A DNA stretch of 64,000 nucleotides from assembly GCA_964504345.1 (NCBI GenBank), contig CAZDDX010000002.1:248001-312000 (forward strand). The letters run 5' to 3'. The position numbers were made by a program, and so were the translations under genes. Position 1 is the stretch's first letter; each line of letters opens with the position of its first letter. This stretch comes from CAMDTE01 sp964504345 (GTDB lineage Bacteria > Bacteroidota > Bacteroidia > Flavobacteriales > Schleiferiaceae). The notes under the pieces are model-generated. The model was not told where the DNA came from, did not search any database, and saw only the letters and a list, made by a program, of their open reading frames with translations. Below are positions 62,954 to 64,000 of this stretch, one piece after another.

Positions 62954-62990
62954 AATTTCACAGATACTCACTTTTTAAATCGAACAAAAC

Positions 62991-64000
62991 ATGCGTAAAT
63001 CTTCTCTTTCCAAAAAACGAGCTCCCAGCGGCGAAATGGCCGTGTTGGTGGGCCTGATACTCACCATTGCAGGCATTCTCTTGGTGCATACCGCACGAGC
63101 CCAACCTTGTGCCGCTACCGCTCCTGGTTCGGTTCAGATGTGGTTCCCGGAACCCTGTGCTTTTGTCCCACCCCTTTTTGCGCCGCAACCGGGTTTCAAA
63201 ATACAAGGAACCGGAGACCGATTGGTCCACCACCTGCACGGCCTCGGCGGCGACGGAACCAGCTGGAATCTGGTGGCTGCGCGTACTTCCTACGGCGGCG
63301 CTCCCAATTTCCCAGCCCGACGCGTTCCCTACAGCACGCCACCCACTTACTACCACAACGGTTCCTTGGCGGACGCGGCCTTGGACGCGCATGCAGCGGT
63401 AGCCACCGCCCATCAGGCACTGGGCGCACCTTTGGGTTTGTTGCCTGCCAACAACTTGGTGGTTGCCCACAGTTTGGGCGGTGTGGTAGCCCGAAAAATG
63501 GACGATTTGTACCGAGACAGTTCGGCCTTTCAACGCCAGTTTGGCGGCATCGCAACCTTCGGTTCGCCGCACATGGGTGCCGTTGCATTGTACAACGCCA
63601 GTCCCAACGGTTTGGATTTGGCCCGTCCCTTCGTAACCGAGGCCTGCGCGGTGCTGGGGCATCCGGAGGTAGTGGTCTACCCCTCCTTGCCCCTGCTGCG
63701 CTGGGTGCCGGGCCTGGATCCCCTTTTGAAGCAAACCGTTCAGTCGGCCTGCGGTACTCTTGGAAAAGTCTTCACGCCCTTTGCCGCGCGGGATTTTTAC
63801 CGACCGATCACGCTGGACCTACTGCCGTGGAGCGCTTCCATCCAAAACCTCCACATGCAAGGCAGTGAAGTCCCCATCGTCGCCTTTTACGGCGTGGAAG
63901 AGGAGCCGGTATTCTGGAGAACGGCGCAGTCCTTTTTCTCCTTGGATTCCTTGGGCGTACAGCAAATGACCGACCCCTTCAACGCTACGGACGATCAAGG
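62991..64000 (+). CDS. Secreted lipase-like alpha/beta hydrolase, 3' end outside window
   Basis: This open frame continues past the window end (336 codons seen). It has an N-terminal signal (VGLILTIAGILLVHTARAQ) and an alpha/beta-hydrolase fold. HHLHGLGGDGTSW is the oxyanion-hole motif and VVAHSLGGVVARK near residue 160 is the Ser nucleophile elbow. The following TFGSPHMGA segment is typical of lipases. The Asp and His cannot be placed with certainty. Expected substrates are lipids or esters. It lies 37 bp after the previous secreted protein and may be co-transcribed with it. Confidence 0.8.
   Translation, partial: MRKSSLSKKRAPSGEMAVLVGLILTIAGILLVHTARAQPCAATAPGSVQMWFPEPCAFVPPLFAPQPGFKIQGTGDRLVHHLHGLGGDGTSWNLVAARTSYGGAPNFPARRVPYSTPPTYYHNGSLADAALDAHAAVATAHQALGAPLGLLPANNLVVAHSLGGVVARKMDDLYRDSSAFQRQFGGIATFGSPHMGAVALYNASPNGLDLARPFVTEACAVLGHPEVVVYPSLPLLRWVPGLDPLLKQTVQSACGTLGKVFTPFAARDFYRPITLDLLPWSASIQNLHMQGSEVPIVAFYGVEEEPVFWRTAQSFFSLDSLGVQQMTDPFNATDDQ

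Overview
The window is a gene-dense piece of a chromosome from a member of the Bacteroidota with fairly GC-rich coding DNA. The phylum call rests on several signs. There are secreted proteins with type IX secretion (T9SS) C-terminal domains, two TonB-dependent receptors, lineage-typical proteins (DUF4270, S46 dipeptidyl-peptidase, DUF2480), and -7 boxes of the Bacteroidota type TAnnTTTG. The block glmS / DUF4270 / starch-synthase-like / panC / panD / flippase-like / radA is a familiar Bacteroidota neighbourhood. No rRNA is present, so a finer placement (perhaps Flavobacteriales) is only inference.

Layout. 1-12.4 kb is core metabolism and maintenance: pth (5' end missing), glmS, DUF4270 lipoprotein, GT5 enzyme, panC-panD, UPF0104-like membrane protein, radA, an OmpA-like lipoprotein, exonuclease III and a ComF-like protein. 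12.4-14.4 kb holds an Ig-like lipoprotein gene and a nitrilase-family gene whose 3' ends overlap by 98 bp. 14.4-19.4 kb is a copper-related cluster: SCO1 diverges from mbnP-mbnH-HMA-TonB receptor, genes that overlap end to start and run on into an ABC-F gene. 19.4-23.5 kb adds a LolD/MacB-type ATPase and an aldehyde dehydrogenase. 23.5-29.3 kb contains a membrane protein and the rimP-nusA-infB operon with a clear terminator. 29.3-32.6 kb carries a SulP transporter coupled to a beta-carbonic anhydrase, and an undecaprenol/diacylglycerol kinase with an unusual disordered N-terminal extension.

32.7-34.7 kb is the most accessory-looking part. A tRNA-Gln(TTG) is followed by an AT-rich 1.86-kb islet bounded by a 59-bp direct repeat (one mismatch). 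The repeat comprises the tRNA 3' end plus the downstream terminator. The islet carries one gene, for a seven-repeat beta-propeller T9SS protein, and no integrase.

34.8-46.6 kb has an Omp85-like protein, three DoxX-like membrane proteins, a VWA/AAA+ pair, a secreted beta-propeller phytase, an XRE regulator with a membrane partner and a candidate operator, and a TonB receptor in tandem with a T9SS alpha/beta hydrolase. 46.6-64 kb has a delta-60-repeat T9SS protein, an acyl-CoA carboxylase beta subunit, lepA with an aminotransferase, an S46 dipeptidyl-peptidase, a GH31 glucosidase, the sufS-sufE-sufT-DUF2480-DUF3050 group, and two secreted proteins, the last a lipase-like hydrolase cut by the window end.

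No complete phage, CRISPR array, IS element or classical defence island was found. The items most worth a second look are the tRNA-Gln islet, the coupled copper operon with a perfect 18-bp palindrome in its divergent promoter, the repeated TTTTACA half-sites before the XRE operon, the kinase with the Asn/Arg-rich extension, and -7 boxes so close to start codons that leaderless mRNAs are likely.
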